DNA from: Erwinia sp. SLM-02
Lineage (GTDB): Bacteria > Pseudomonadota > Gammaproteobacteria > Enterobacterales > Enterobacteriaceae
Assembly: GCF_037450285.1 (NCBI RefSeq)
Contig: NZ_JAQISN010000001.1
Span: 1,798,001 to 1,862,000, forward strand
DNA length: 64,000 nt
Reading direction: 5' to 3'
A program made the translations under genes and the position numbers. A model generated the notes under the pieces. That model did no database searches. It was not told the DNA's origin and saw only the letters and a program-made list of their open reading frames with translations. Below are positions 51,205-59,645 of this stretch, one piece after another (positions within the stretch are counted from its first letter, which is position 1; every line of letters begins with the position of its first letter).

Positions 51205-51501
51205 GTGCTTTATGTAATTTACGCTGAAGATCACGCGGATTCTCTGGAAAAACGCACGGCGGTTCGCCCTGCACACCTCGCACGTTTGCAGCTTTTACGT
51301 GATGAAGGACGTCTGATTATTGCCGGCCCGATGCCTGCCGTAGACAGCAATGAACCGGGCGTGGCGGGCTTTACCGGCTCAACGGTGATTGCCGAGTTTT
51401 CGTCGCTGGAAGCCGCACAGTCCTGGGCGCAGGATGACCCGTACATCGCCGCCGGCGTGTATAAGCAGGTCGCCGTTAAGCCGTTCAAAAAGGTTTTCTA
51501 A
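51205..51501 (+). CDS. yciI: YciI, YCII-domain protein
   Basis: A 98-residue dimeric ferredoxin-like-fold protein of the YCII family, as long as E. coli YciI. It begins with GTG, giving MLYVIYAEDHADSLEKR, with conserved VRPAHLARLQLLRDEGRLIIAGPMP and VKPFKKVF at the end. The family may include enzymes but no reaction is assigned to this member. CGACAGGAGTGCTTAAAG precedes the start. Confidence 0.95.
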   Translation: MLYVIYAEDHADSLEKRTAVRPAHLARLQLLRDEGRLIIAGPMPAVDSNEPGVAGFTGSTVIAEFSSLEAAQSWAQDDPYIAAGVYKQVAVKPFKKVF

Positions 51502-51655
51502 AACAAGAATAAGTTTCAAAATCCGTTTTTTATATTCACACCAGTGGGCAGATCATCTTAGACAGTACGTCAAAAGGTACACAGGATTTTCTGCTCATTC
51601 ATCCTCTGTTCCCGCAGCTTTTCTTCCCTCAACAATCTCTGTGCCGAGGCGATCG

Positions 51656-52414
51656 ATGAAATCTACTTTGCTACTAGCCGCCTGCCTGCTTCCCGGTCTG
51701 GCTTATTCAGCTGATACCCTGCCGCCGGTGGTGAAAACCTTCAGCGAACAGCAGGGAATTAAGATCGTCAAAAAGATCGATGCCCCCGGTGGCGTGCAGG
51801 GCTGGGTGGGTCAGTATCAGGATATGGGCGTGACGCTGTTTCTGACGCCGGACGGGAAGCACGTTATTTCCGGTTATCTGTATGACGACAAGGGTAAAAA
51901 CCTCAGCGAGGGCTACTTCCAGCAGGAAATCTACGTGCCCCTCGGGCGCGAGATGTGGAAAACGCTGAACGCGGCGCACCCCATCAAAGAAGGACCGGAT
52001 TCCGCAGCCAGAAAGGTGATTGTTTTCGCCGATCCGTTCTGCCCGTACTGTAAGCAGTTCTGGTCTGCGGCGCAGCCGTGGGTGGACGCCGGAAAGGTAC
52101 AGCTGAACACGCTGCTGGTCGCATTCCTCAACCCACAGAGCGGCAGATACGCCACGGCTATCCTGAACGCGGCGGACCCGGTGCAGGCGTGGAAAGAGTA
52201 CGAACTGTCGGGTGGGAAAAAGCTGCCGCAGTTTGACGGCGCCACGCCGCGTGAGACGTTTAACCTGCTCCAGCGCCATCAGAAACTGATGGACGATCTC
52301 GGCGCCAGCGCCACGCCGGCCATTTATTATATGAATGATAAAAATGAGCTGCAGCAGGTGGTCGGAATGCCGGATGAGAAGCAGATGGCGGAGATGTTCG
52401 GGCCGAAGCCCTGA
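51656..52414 (+). CDS. dsbG: DsbG, periplasmic disulfide isomerase/chaperone
   Basis: A periplasmic thioredoxin-fold protein, 252 residues (E. coli 248), that reduces sulfenic acids and isomerises disulfides with DsbD. The signal peptide MKSTLLLAACLLPGLAYSA (about 1-18) precedes an N-terminal dimerisation region; the active site CPYC is at Cys129-Cys132 in FADPFCPYCKQFW, and the cis-Pro loop is GASATPAIYYM. The start at 51656 has GAGG seven bases before. In E. coli dsbG lies beside ahpC, not here, so it is relocated in this lineage. Confidence 0.94.
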   Translation: MKSTLLLAACLLPGLAYSADTLPPVVKTFSEQQGIKIVKKIDAPGGVQGWVGQYQDMGVTLFLTPDGKHVISGYLYDDKGKNLSEGYFQQEIYVPLGREMWKTLNAAHPIKEGPDSAARKVIVFADPFCPYCKQFWSAAQPWVDAGKVQLNTLLVAFLNPQSGRYATAILNAADPVQAWKEYELSGGKKLPQFDGATPRETFNLLQRHQKLMDDLGASATPAIYYMNDKNELQQVVGMPDEKQMAEMFGPKP

Positions 52415-52484
52415 CGACGGTTAACCTCCGCGCCACCCGGGTACAGTTTGCCCCGGGTGTCCTCCTGCGCGGGAGGCGCGGCGT

Positions 52485-52658
52485 TCAGAGAATCTGAGTA
52501 AGGAACAGAATCGACCGGCGCTGCTGCTGGCTGACCATATGACGGAACGAGTGCATCCGGCCGTAGCGGCGGGACTGCCCTTCTAACCAACGCGATCTGC
52601 GACGCTGAACCTGACGCATCATGCGCCAGCGCGCAACTTCATTTCTGCTCCGTTTCAT
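52485..52658 (-). CDS. yciY: YciY, small basic protein
   Basis: A 57-residue very basic protein beginning MKRSRNEVARWRMMRQVQRRRSRWLEGQSRR, like E. coli YciY (57 residues). Arg and Lys make up about a third of the chain; function is unknown. The ATG at 52658 has GAGGGTGTA upstream. A longer in-frame start at 52736 adds unrelated residues. It is leftward, opposite to dsbG and clsA. Position next to clsA matches E. coli. Confidence 0.9.
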   Translation of the reverse strand: MKRSRNEVARWRMMRQVQRRRSRWLEGQSRRYGRMHSFRHMVSQQQRRSILFLTQIL

Positions 52659-52841
52659 TACACCCTCTGTCCGATCTCTGTGTATCACATGTCGCCAAAA
52701 AACTCGCGCAGCATTATAGATCTTTCTGCCCATCAACCAGGTCCGATGACTTTGCCGCTGAAAATTTCCTTAAAGGTTTCCAGAGCTGCCATCAGCACGT
52801 AAACTTCCTCTTAACTCGAGCGTGAACAGGATTTCCACTTA

Positions 52842-54302
52842 ATGACCACTTTTTACACCGTGATGAGCTGGCTGCTGGTTTTTGGATACTGGTTACTGAT
52901 TGCCAGCGTGACGCTGCGCATCCTGATGAAACGGCGCGCGGTGCCGTCGGCGATGGCCTGGCTGTTAATTATCTATATCCTGCCGCTGGTCGGGATTATT
53001 GCCTACCTCTCATTTGGTGAACTGCATCTTGGCAAGCGCCGCGCCGAGCGCGCACGGACAATGTGGCCGTCCACCGCCCGCTGGCTCAAGGATTTGAAGT
53101 CCAGTCAGCATATTTTTGCCGACGGCAACAGCGACGTTGCGCGTTCGCTGTTCCAGCTGTGTGAAAACCGTCAGGGCATCGCCGGGGTGAAGGGAAACCA
53201 GCTTCAGCTGCTCACCAGCAGCGACGACACCATGAAAGCGCTGATCCGCGATATCCAGCTGGCCCGCCACAATATCGAGATGGTGTTTTATATCTGGCAG
53301 CCCGGCGGCATGGCGGACGAGGTGGCAGAATCACTGATGGCCGCCGCCCGACGCGGCGTTCACTGCCGGCTGATGCTGGATTCCGCCGGCAGCGTGGCCT
53401 TTTTCCGCAGCCCCTGGGTGGCCATGATGCGCAATGCCGGGATCGATGTGGTCGAAGCGCTCAAGGTCAGCCTGCTGCGCGTGTTCCTGCGCCGTATGGA
53501 TCTGCGGCAGCATCGCAAGGTGGTGCTGATTGATAACTATATTGCCTACACCGGCAGCATGAACCTCGTCGATCCCCGCTTCTTCAAACAGGATGCCGGG
53601 GTCGGTCAGTGGGTGGATTTAATGGCGCGCATGGAGGGACCGGTGGCGACAACCATGGGCATCGTTTACTCCTGCGACTGGGAAATTGAAACCGGGAAGC
53701 GCATTCTGCCGCCGCCGCCGGACGGCAACATCATGCCCTTTGAGCAGGAAAGCGGCCACACCATACAGGTGATCGCCTCCGGCCCGGGTTTCCCGGAAGA
53801 TATGATCCATCAGGCGCTGCTGACCGCCGTGTATTCCGCACGCGAGCAGCTGGTGATGACCACGCCCTACCTGGTGCCCAGCGACGACCTGCTGCACGCA
53901 ATCTGTACCGCCGCGTTTCGCGGCGTTGACGTCAGCATCATCGTTCCGCGCCACAACGATTCCATGCTGGTCGGCTGGGCGAGCCGCTCCTTCTTCAGCG
54001 AACTGCTCGAAGCCGGCGTCAAAATCTACCAGTTTGAAGGCGGCCTGTTACACACCAAGAGCGTGCTGGTCGACGGTCAGCTCAGCCTGGTGGGGACGGT
54101 GAATCTGGATATGCGCAGCCTGTGGCTGAACTTCGAGATCACCCTGGTGATTGATGATGACGGCTTCGGCGGCGATCTGGCCCGCGTTCAGGACGATTAT
54201 ATCGCCCGGTCCCGTCTGGTTGATGCACAGCGCTGGTCGCGCCGTGCTTACTGGAAGCGTATCGTTGAACGACTGTTTTACTTCTTTAGTCCATTGCTGT
54301 AA
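52842..54302 (+). CDS. clsA: Cardiolipin synthase A
   Basis: Inner-membrane enzyme that joins two phosphatidylglycerols to cardiolipin; 486 residues as in E. coli. Two N-terminal membrane helices (about 5-25 and 38-58) precede two phospholipase-D HKD motifs: HRKVVLIDNYIAYTGSMNLVD and HTKSVLVDGQLSLVGTVNLDMRS. It lies alone upstream of yciU. Confidence 0.98.
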   Translation: MTTFYTVMSWLLVFGYWLLIASVTLRILMKRRAVPSAMAWLLIIYILPLVGIIAYLSFGELHLGKRRAERARTMWPSTARWLKDLKSSQHIFADGNSDVARSLFQLCENRQGIAGVKGNQLQLLTSSDDTMKALIRDIQLARHNIEMVFYIWQPGGMADEVAESLMAAARRGVHCRLMLDSAGSVAFFRSPWVAMMRNAGIDVVEALKVSLLRVFLRRMDLRQHRKVVLIDNYIAYTGSMNLVDPRFFKQDAGVGQWVDLMARMEGPVATTMGIVYSCDWEIETGKRILPPPPDGNIMPFEQESGHTIQVIASGPGFPEDMIHQALLTAVYSAREQLVMTTPYLVPSDDLLHAICTAAFRGVDVSIIVPRHNDSMLVGWASRSFFSELLEAGVKIYQFEGGLLHTKSVLVDGQLSLVGTVNLDMRSLWLNFEITLVIDDDGFGGDLARVQDDYIARSRLVDAQRWSRRAYWKRIVERLFYFFSPLL

Positions 54303-54354
54303 AACGAGCGGAATTAACCAGATAACATCGCCCGTCGGCGGAACAGGAAACAGT

Positions 54355-54678
54355 ATGGATTTGAACAATCGTCTTACCGAAGATGAAACGCTGGAACAGG
54401 CTTACGATATTTTTCTTGAGCTGGCCGTGGATAATCTCGACCCGGCTGATGTGATTTTATTTAACCTGCAGTTTGAAGAGCGCGGTGGCGCCGAACTGTA
54501 CGATCCTTCAGAAGACTGGGCCGAGCACGTCGATTTCGACCTTAACCCGGATTTCTTCTCCGAGGTGGTTATCGGTCTGGGCGATGCGGACGGCGAGCCG
54601 ATTACCGACGTCTTCGCACGCGTGCTGCTCTGCCGCGAGAAAGACCACAAGCTCTGCCATATTCTGTGGAAAGAGTAG
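54355..54678 (+). CDS. yciU: YciU, UPF0263 acidic protein
   Basis: A 107-residue strongly acidic protein, like E. coli YciU: MDLNNRLTEDETLEQAYDIFLELAVDNLDPADVILFNLQ... and a C-terminal CREKDHKLCHILWKE. It has been described as a DNA-mimic-like fold; function is uncertain. The ATG at 54355 has AGGAAACAGT before it. A longer in-frame start inside clsA (54151) is rejected because it adds unrelated residues. Confidence 0.95.
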   Translation: MDLNNRLTEDETLEQAYDIFLELAVDNLDPADVILFNLQFEERGGAELYDPSEDWAEHVDFDLNPDFFSEVVIGLGDADGEPITDVFARVLLCREKDHKLCHILWKE

Positions 54679-54679
54679 G

Positions 54680-55555
54680 CTAATCCTCTGGCCCGGACGA
54701 TCCACCGGGCCGGTTGTGTTCAGACTCGGGCAGTGCCGAACCGCAGCTTTTACAGAAGTGCGCACTCATCTCGTGGCGGGTATCTTTGCAGCGGTGACAC
54801 ATTCGCTGATGCCGGCGGCGCTGCATTGCATCAGACATATAGGAACTCATCACGCCGGTCGGGATGGCGATCAGTGAATACCCCAGCAGGATCAGTATCG
54901 TTGACAGGATGCGCCCCAGCGCCGTATGCGGGGTGATATCGCCGTATCCTACCGTCGTCAGCGTGACCGTTGCCCAGTACACTGAAACCGGCAGGCTGGT
55001 AAATCCGTGTTCCGGCCCCTCAATGACGTACATCAGCCCGCCAAACAGACAGATTAAAATCATCAACACGCCAAAAAAAAGCAGCAGCTTTTTGCGCGCG
55101 CTGTACAGGCTGTCCCACATCACGCTCGCAGAGCCAATGTAGCGCAGCACCTTGACTAAACGCAGCAGGCGCAGCACCCGCAGCAGGCGGATCGCCATCA
55201 TGAACTGCAGGGCCATGTCGGGCCACAGAAAGTAAATGTAGAGCGGCAGCACGGTCACCAGATCGACGATGCCAAAAAAGCTGAAGGCGTAGCGTAATGG
55301 ACGGGGATCGGTCGTCAGCCTGAGCAAATACTCAACGGAAAAAATCAGGGTGAAGACGTATTCCAGCAGCAGGTAAACGGTCGCGGTTGAAGGGGACGTC
55401 TGCATGGCACCGGGCAACCCGGATTCAACAAACACCAGGGCGACGCTGAGCAGCGATGCCAGGATCCAAAACATTTCCAATAAATGCCCGCTTCGGGTGC
55501 GGGTGTCAAAAAGGAAGGCGTAAAGCCTGGCGCGCTTATTTTTTTGGTTGTGCAT
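54680..55555 (-). CDS. Voltage-gated-type K+ channel with C-terminal zinc ribbon
   Basis: A 291-residue six-helix ion channel of the KvAP/Kv type. The S4 segment (about 121-139) has arginines every third residue in AIRLLRVLRLLRLVKVLRY, a voltage-sensor pattern. The selectivity filter is TVGYGD at 201-206 in VTLTTVGYGDITP. After the S6 helix the tail carries CHRC (Cys253, Cys256) and CKSC (Cys268, Cys271), a putative zinc ribbon, and an acidic/Pro-rich end. It is not Kch, which has a RCK domain. The start at 55555 follows GGAG by seven bases; TTG at 55573 is less likely. It converges on yciU with almost no gap. Confidence 0.88.
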   Translation of the reverse strand: MHNQKNKRARLYAFLFDTRTRSGHLLEMFWILASLLSVALVFVESGLPGAMQTSPSTATVYLLLEYVFTLIFSVEYLLRLTTDPRPLRYAFSFFGIVDLVTVLPLYIYFLWPDMALQFMMAIRLLRVLRLLRLVKVLRYIGSASVMWDSLYSARKKLLLFFGVLMILICLFGGLMYVIEGPEHGFTSLPVSVYWATVTLTTVGYGDITPHTALGRILSTILILLGYSLIAIPTGVMSSYMSDAMQRRRHQRMCHRCKDTRHEMSAHFCKSCGSALPESEHNRPGGSSGPED

Positions 55556-55636
55556 CGCATCTCTCCGGGGCAATCCATTGCAACGGGCTATTTTCAGAGG
55601 AGGCGATGACTAAGATCAAGCGTTACCCGAGGGGCG

Positions 55637-55668
55637 AAAAAAAACCCGCATTGAATGTCCAAAGCGGG
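55637..55668 (-). terminator. Terminator of the opp operon
   Basis: On the minus strand CCCGC and GCGGG (55645-55649 and 55664-55668) pair over a 14-base loop, followed by a run of eight T (55637-55644). It lies just past the oppF stop. Confidence 0.7.
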
Positions 55669-55692
55669 CCTGATAACGGTCATTCCGACTGA

Positions 55693-56694
55693 TTACATGG
55701 GATCAACCTTGAGGCAGGACACCGCGTGGCGGAAACTCCCCTCCAGCAGCGGCCGGGTTTTGGCGCACTCCGGCCCGGCGATCGGGCAACGCGTGCGGAA
55801 AACGCAGCCCGAAGGCGGGTTAATCGGCGACGGCAGCTCGCCGTCCAGCAGCTGGATGACCTTGTTCTTCTCCAGATCGGGGTCGGGGATCGGCACGGCG
55901 GACATCAGCGCACGGGTGTAGGGGTGCTGCGGATTCTGGTAAACCTGGTCGTAGGTGCCCAGCTCCACCGCGTGGCCCAGATACATCACCAGCACGCGGT
56001 CGGAAATGTGCTTCACCACCGCCAGATCGTGGGCAATAAAAATCAGCGACAGGCCCATTTCGCGCTGCAGTTTCTGCAGCAGGTTAACCACCTGCGCCTG
56101 GATAGACACATCCAGCGCGGAAACCGGCTCGTCACAGATAATCAGTTTCGGTTCCAGGATCAGCGCCCGGGCAATGCCGATGCGCTGACACTGCCCGCCC
56201 GAAAACTCATGCGGGTAGCGGTTGATCAGGTTAGGCAACAGCCCGACCTTCAGCATCATCGCTTTGACACGCTCTTTAATTTCCAGCCGCGGCATTTTCG
56301 GATGATAGGTGCGCAGCGGCTCGGCGATAATTTCGCCGATGGTCATGCGCGGATTCAACGACGCCAGCGGATCCTGGAATATCATCTGAATGTCGCTGCG
56401 CGCTGCACGCCACTCGTCGGCCGTCTGGCCCAACAGGTCACGCCCCAGCCACGCCACGCGGCCCTCGGTGGCTTTCACCAGTCCGATAATTGCCCGGGCA
56501 AGCGTCGACTTACCGCAGCCGGACTCACCCACCACGCCGAGCGTTTCGCCCTCGTACAGCCGCAGGCTGACGCCATCCACCGCCTTCAGCGTTTTCGGCG
56601 GCTGCCAGAACCACTGACGGCCGTCTTTAATGTCAAAATGAACTTTCAGGTCGGCAATTTCCAGCAGAACCTTTTTATCAGCAACCGTTGTCAT
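55693..56694 (-). CDS. oppF: Oligopeptide ABC transporter ATPase OppF
   Basis: One of two ATPases of the oligopeptide importer, 333 residues. Walker A GESGCGKST, signature FSGGQCQRIGIARAL, Walker B LIICDEPVSALD, and the C-terminal CVFRTRCPIAGPEC motif of oligopeptide-transport ATPases. Last gene of oppABCDF, and its ATG overlaps the oppD stop by four bases (ATGA). Confidence 0.97.
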   Translation of the reverse strand: MTTVADKKVLLEIADLKVHFDIKDGRQWFWQPPKTLKAVDGVSLRLYEGETLGVVGESGCGKSTLARAIIGLVKATEGRVAWLGRDLLGQTADEWRAARSDIQMIFQDPLASLNPRMTIGEIIAEPLRTYHPKMPRLEIKERVKAMMLKVGLLPNLINRYPHEFSGGQCQRIGIARALILEPKLIICDEPVSALDVSIQAQVVNLLQKLQREMGLSLIFIAHDLAVVKHISDRVLVMYLGHAVELGTYDQVYQNPQHPYTRALMSAVPIPDPDLEKNKVIQLLDGELPSPINPPSGCVFRTRCPIAGPECAKTRPLLEGSFRHAVSCLKVDPM

Positions 56695-57707
56695 ACCAGC
56701 TCCTCCACCGGTTTGAAGCAGGCGCGCAGGCGTCCTTCACCAAATCCTGCCAGCGGAGGGGCCGTGCTGCAGATTTCCATCGCATGCGGGCAGCGGGGCT
56801 GGAACGGGCAGCCTTTTGGCAGACGCAGCAGATTGGGCGGATTACCGGGAATGGTCATCAGCGTATCGCCCTCTTCCCCGTCCAGACGCGGCACCGCGTT
56901 GAGCAGGCCAATCGAATACGGATGGGAAGGATGGTAAAACACGTCGCGCGCGTTGCCATACTCCATGGTACGCCCGGCATACATCACCAGCACCCGATCG
57001 CAGATCCCGGCGACGACGCCGAGATCGTGGGTGATCATAATAATGGCGGTGTTAAACTCCCGCTTCAGATCGTTCAGCAGGGTCATGATCTGCGCCTGAA
57101 CGGTCACGTCCAGCGCCGTGGTTGGTTCGTCGGCGATCAGCAATTTTGGCCGGCACAGCAGCGCCATGGCAATCATCACGCGCTGGCGCATCCCGCCGGA
57201 AAACTCATGCGGGAACATTTTCATGCGCTTGCGGGCTTCCGGCATTTTGACCGCGTCCAGCATACGCACCGACTCCTCGAAGGCCTGAGCGCTGCTCATG
57301 CCTTTGTGCAGCTGCAGCACTTCCATCAGCTGTTCGCCTACGCGCATGTAGGGATTCAGCGAGGTCATCGGATCCTGGAATATCATCGCAATCTGTTCGG
57401 CGCGCAGCCGGTTCAGCTTGTTCTCCGGCAGATTGAGGATCTCATTGCCGTTAAAACGTGCCGAGCCGCCGATCCGGCCATTGCTGGCCAGCAGCCCCAT
57501 CAGGGCAAAGGCGGTCTGCGACTTGCCGGATCCGGACTCGCCGACGATACCCAGGGTTTCTCCCGCACGCAGCGAGAAATTAAGGTCGTTAACCGCCGTG
57601 ACGTCGCCGTCCGGGGTGTTAAAGGTCACCCGCAGATCTTTTACGTCCAGCAGTGCCCCGCTCTGTTGACTCTGTGTTCTGACCGTTTCCAGTTCAATTA
57701 CGCTCAT
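56691..57707 (-). CDS. oppD: Oligopeptide ABC transporter ATPase OppD
   Basis: Partner ATPase of OppF, 338 residues. Walker A GESGSGKS, signature FSGGMRQRVMIAMAL, Walker B LLIADEPTTALD, and the C-terminal CPFQPRCPHAMEIC motif. The start at 57707 (MSVIELETV) follows AAGGAGATAACG; a longer frame from 57755 overlaps oppC and is unlikely. It lies ten bases after the oppC stop. Confidence 0.97.
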   Translation of the reverse strand: MSVIELETVRTQSQQSGALLDVKDLRVTFNTPDGDVTAVNDLNFSLRAGETLGIVGESGSGKSQTAFALMGLLASNGRIGGSARFNGNEILNLPENKLNRLRAEQIAMIFQDPMTSLNPYMRVGEQLMEVLQLHKGMSSAQAFEESVRMLDAVKMPEARKRMKMFPHEFSGGMRQRVMIAMALLCRPKLLIADEPTTALDVTVQAQIMTLLNDLKREFNTAIIMITHDLGVVAGICDRVLVMYAGRTMEYGNARDVFYHPSHPYSIGLLNAVPRLDGEEGDTLMTIPGNPPNLLRLPKGCPFQPRCPHAMEICSTAPPLAGFGEGRLRACFKPVEELV

Positions 57708-57717
57708 CGTTATCTCC

Positions 57718-58626
57718 TTAGCGGTCTTTCGGGTCGAGGGCGTCACGCAGGCCATCGCCGATAAAGTTGAAACAGAACAGGGTGATCACCAGAAAACCCG
57801 CCGGATAAAGCAGCAGCCACGGCGAAACTTCCATGGAGTTGGCGCCGTCGCTCAGCAACGCGCCCCAGCTGCTCAGCGGCTCCTGGGTACCCAGACCGAG
57901 GAAGCTGAGGAACGATTCGAACAGGATCATGCTCGGTACCAGCAGCGAGGCATACACCACCACCACGCCCAGCACGTTCGGTACGATATGACGCAGTACG
58001 ATGCTCATGGTGGAGACACCCCCGACCTGGGCCGCTTCAATAAACTCTTTGCGCTTCAGGCTGAGGGTCTGGCCGCGAACGATACGGGCCATATCCAGCC
58101 AGGAAACCATGCCGATGGCGACGAAGATCAGCAAAATATTCTGACCAAACAGGGTGACCAGCAGAATAACGAAGAACATAAACGGGAAGGAGTTGAGGAT
58201 TTCCAGCAGGCGCATCATCACCGAATCGGTTTTGCCGCCAAGATAGCCCGCCAGGGTGCCGTACAGCGTACCCACCACCACCGCCACCAGCGCGGCCGCG
58301 ATACCGACCATCAGGGAAATACGCCCGCCAATCGCCACACGCACCAGCAGATCGCGCCCCGACGAATCGGTGCCGAAATAGTGCCCGCTGCTGAACTCCG
58401 GCGCGGCGGACATCATCGCCCAGTCGGTGTCATCGTAGGTAAACGGTGACAGCATTGGCGCGAAGGTGACGAACAGCGCGATCAGCACCAGGACAAACAG
58501 ACTGGCCACCGCCGCGCGGTTATGGATGAAGCGGCGACGGGCATCCTGCCACAGGCTGCGCCCTTCGATTTCCAGCTTTTCAGTGAAATTGTCCAGAGCT
58601 TCGCTGTTTTTCTTACTTAAAATCAT
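57718..58626 (-). CDS. oppC: Oligopeptide ABC transporter permease OppC
   Basis: Inner-membrane permease with six helices, 302 residues. The conserved permease segment EFIEAAQVGGVSTMSIVLRHIVPN is in the middle, and the end is GDGLRDALDPKDR. Heterodimer partner of OppB. AGGAGCTGAAC precedes the ATG. Confidence 0.97.
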   Translation of the reverse strand: MILSKKNSEALDNFTEKLEIEGRSLWQDARRRFIHNRAAVASLFVLVLIALFVTFAPMLSPFTYDDTDWAMMSAAPEFSSGHYFGTDSSGRDLLVRVAIGGRISLMVGIAAALVAVVVGTLYGTLAGYLGGKTDSVMMRLLEILNSFPFMFFVILLVTLFGQNILLIFVAIGMVSWLDMARIVRGQTLSLKRKEFIEAAQVGGVSTMSIVLRHIVPNVLGVVVVYASLLVPSMILFESFLSFLGLGTQEPLSSWGALLSDGANSMEVSPWLLLYPAGFLVITLFCFNFIGDGLRDALDPKDR

Positions 58627-58639
58627 GTTCAGCTCCTGC

Positions 58640-59560
58640 TCAATAACGAATTTTCGGATCGATCACGGCATACAGCACGTCAACAATCGCATTAAACAGA
58701 ATCGTCAGTGCCCCAACCAGGATGGTCAGGCTCAGCACCAGCGAGTAGTCACGGTTCAGCGCGCCGTTAACGAACAGCTGACCGATACCCGGCAGACCGT
58801 AGATGGTTTCAATGACCATCGAACCGGTAATGATGCCGACGAAGGCGGGACCAAGGTAGGAAAGCACCGGCAGCAGCGCGGGCTTGAGCGCGTGGCGCAG
58901 AATAATGCGCCGCATCGGCAGCCCTTTGGCGCGGGCGGTGCGGATAAAGTTAGAGTGGAGAACTTCAATCATCGAGCCGCGGGTGATACGGGCGATACTG
59001 GCAATATACGCCAGCGACAGCGCCACCATCGGCAGGATCATGTACTGCAGCGCCCCGCCGTTCCAGCCGCCGCCCGGTAGCCATTTCAGGGTAATGGAGA
59101 ACAGCAATACCAGCAGCGGGGCCACCACGAAGCTGGGGATAACGATACCGGTCATCGCCACCCCCATCACCGCATAATCCCACTTTGTGTTCTGCCTGAG
59201 CGCCGCAATCACCCCGGCGGTGACGCCGAAGACCAGCGCCAGCAGAAACGCGGCGGCACCCAGCTTGGCCGAAACCGGGAAGGAAGAGGCAACGAGGTCG
59301 TTCACCGTATAGTCTTTGTATTTAAATGACGGACCGAAATCACCGTGCGCCAGCTGACCCAGGTAGTTGAGATACTGCTTCCACATCGGGTCGTTGAGGT
59401 GATATTTGGCTTCGATATTCGCCATGACTTCCGGCGTTAATGCGCGCTCGCCGGTAAACGGGCTGCCGGGAGCCAGGCGCATCATAAAGAATGAGATAGT
59501 AATCAAAATAAACAGCGTTGGTATCGCTTCAAGGAAGCGACGGAAGATAAATTTTAACAT
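58640..59560 (-). CDS. oppB: Oligopeptide ABC transporter permease OppB
   Basis: Inner-membrane permease, 306 residues, starting MLKFIFRRFLEAIPTLFILI. The permease loop NFIRTARAKGLPMRRIILRHALKPAL is present, and the C-terminus LYAVIDPKIRY is usual. Lies 85 bases downstream of oppA, a spacing that often carries a hairpin that lowers expression of the membrane subunits relative to OppA. Confidence 0.97.
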   Translation of the reverse strand: MLKFIFRRFLEAIPTLFILITISFFMMRLAPGSPFTGERALTPEVMANIEAKYHLNDPMWKQYLNYLGQLAHGDFGPSFKYKDYTVNDLVASSFPVSAKLGAAAFLLALVFGVTAGVIAALRQNTKWDYAVMGVAMTGIVIPSFVVAPLLVLLFSITLKWLPGGGWNGGALQYMILPMVALSLAYIASIARITRGSMIEVLHSNFIRTARAKGLPMRRIILRHALKPALLPVLSYLGPAFVGIITGSMVIETIYGLPGIGQLFVNGALNRDYSLVLSLTILVGALTILFNAIVDVLYAVIDPKIRY

Positions 59561-59645
59561 TGCCCGTACCTGCTGGCTTTAAGCCGCAGAGGCGAACCTC
59601 TGCGGTGACATTGCTTTAAATGGGCAGCAGAGCTGCCCGTTGTAC

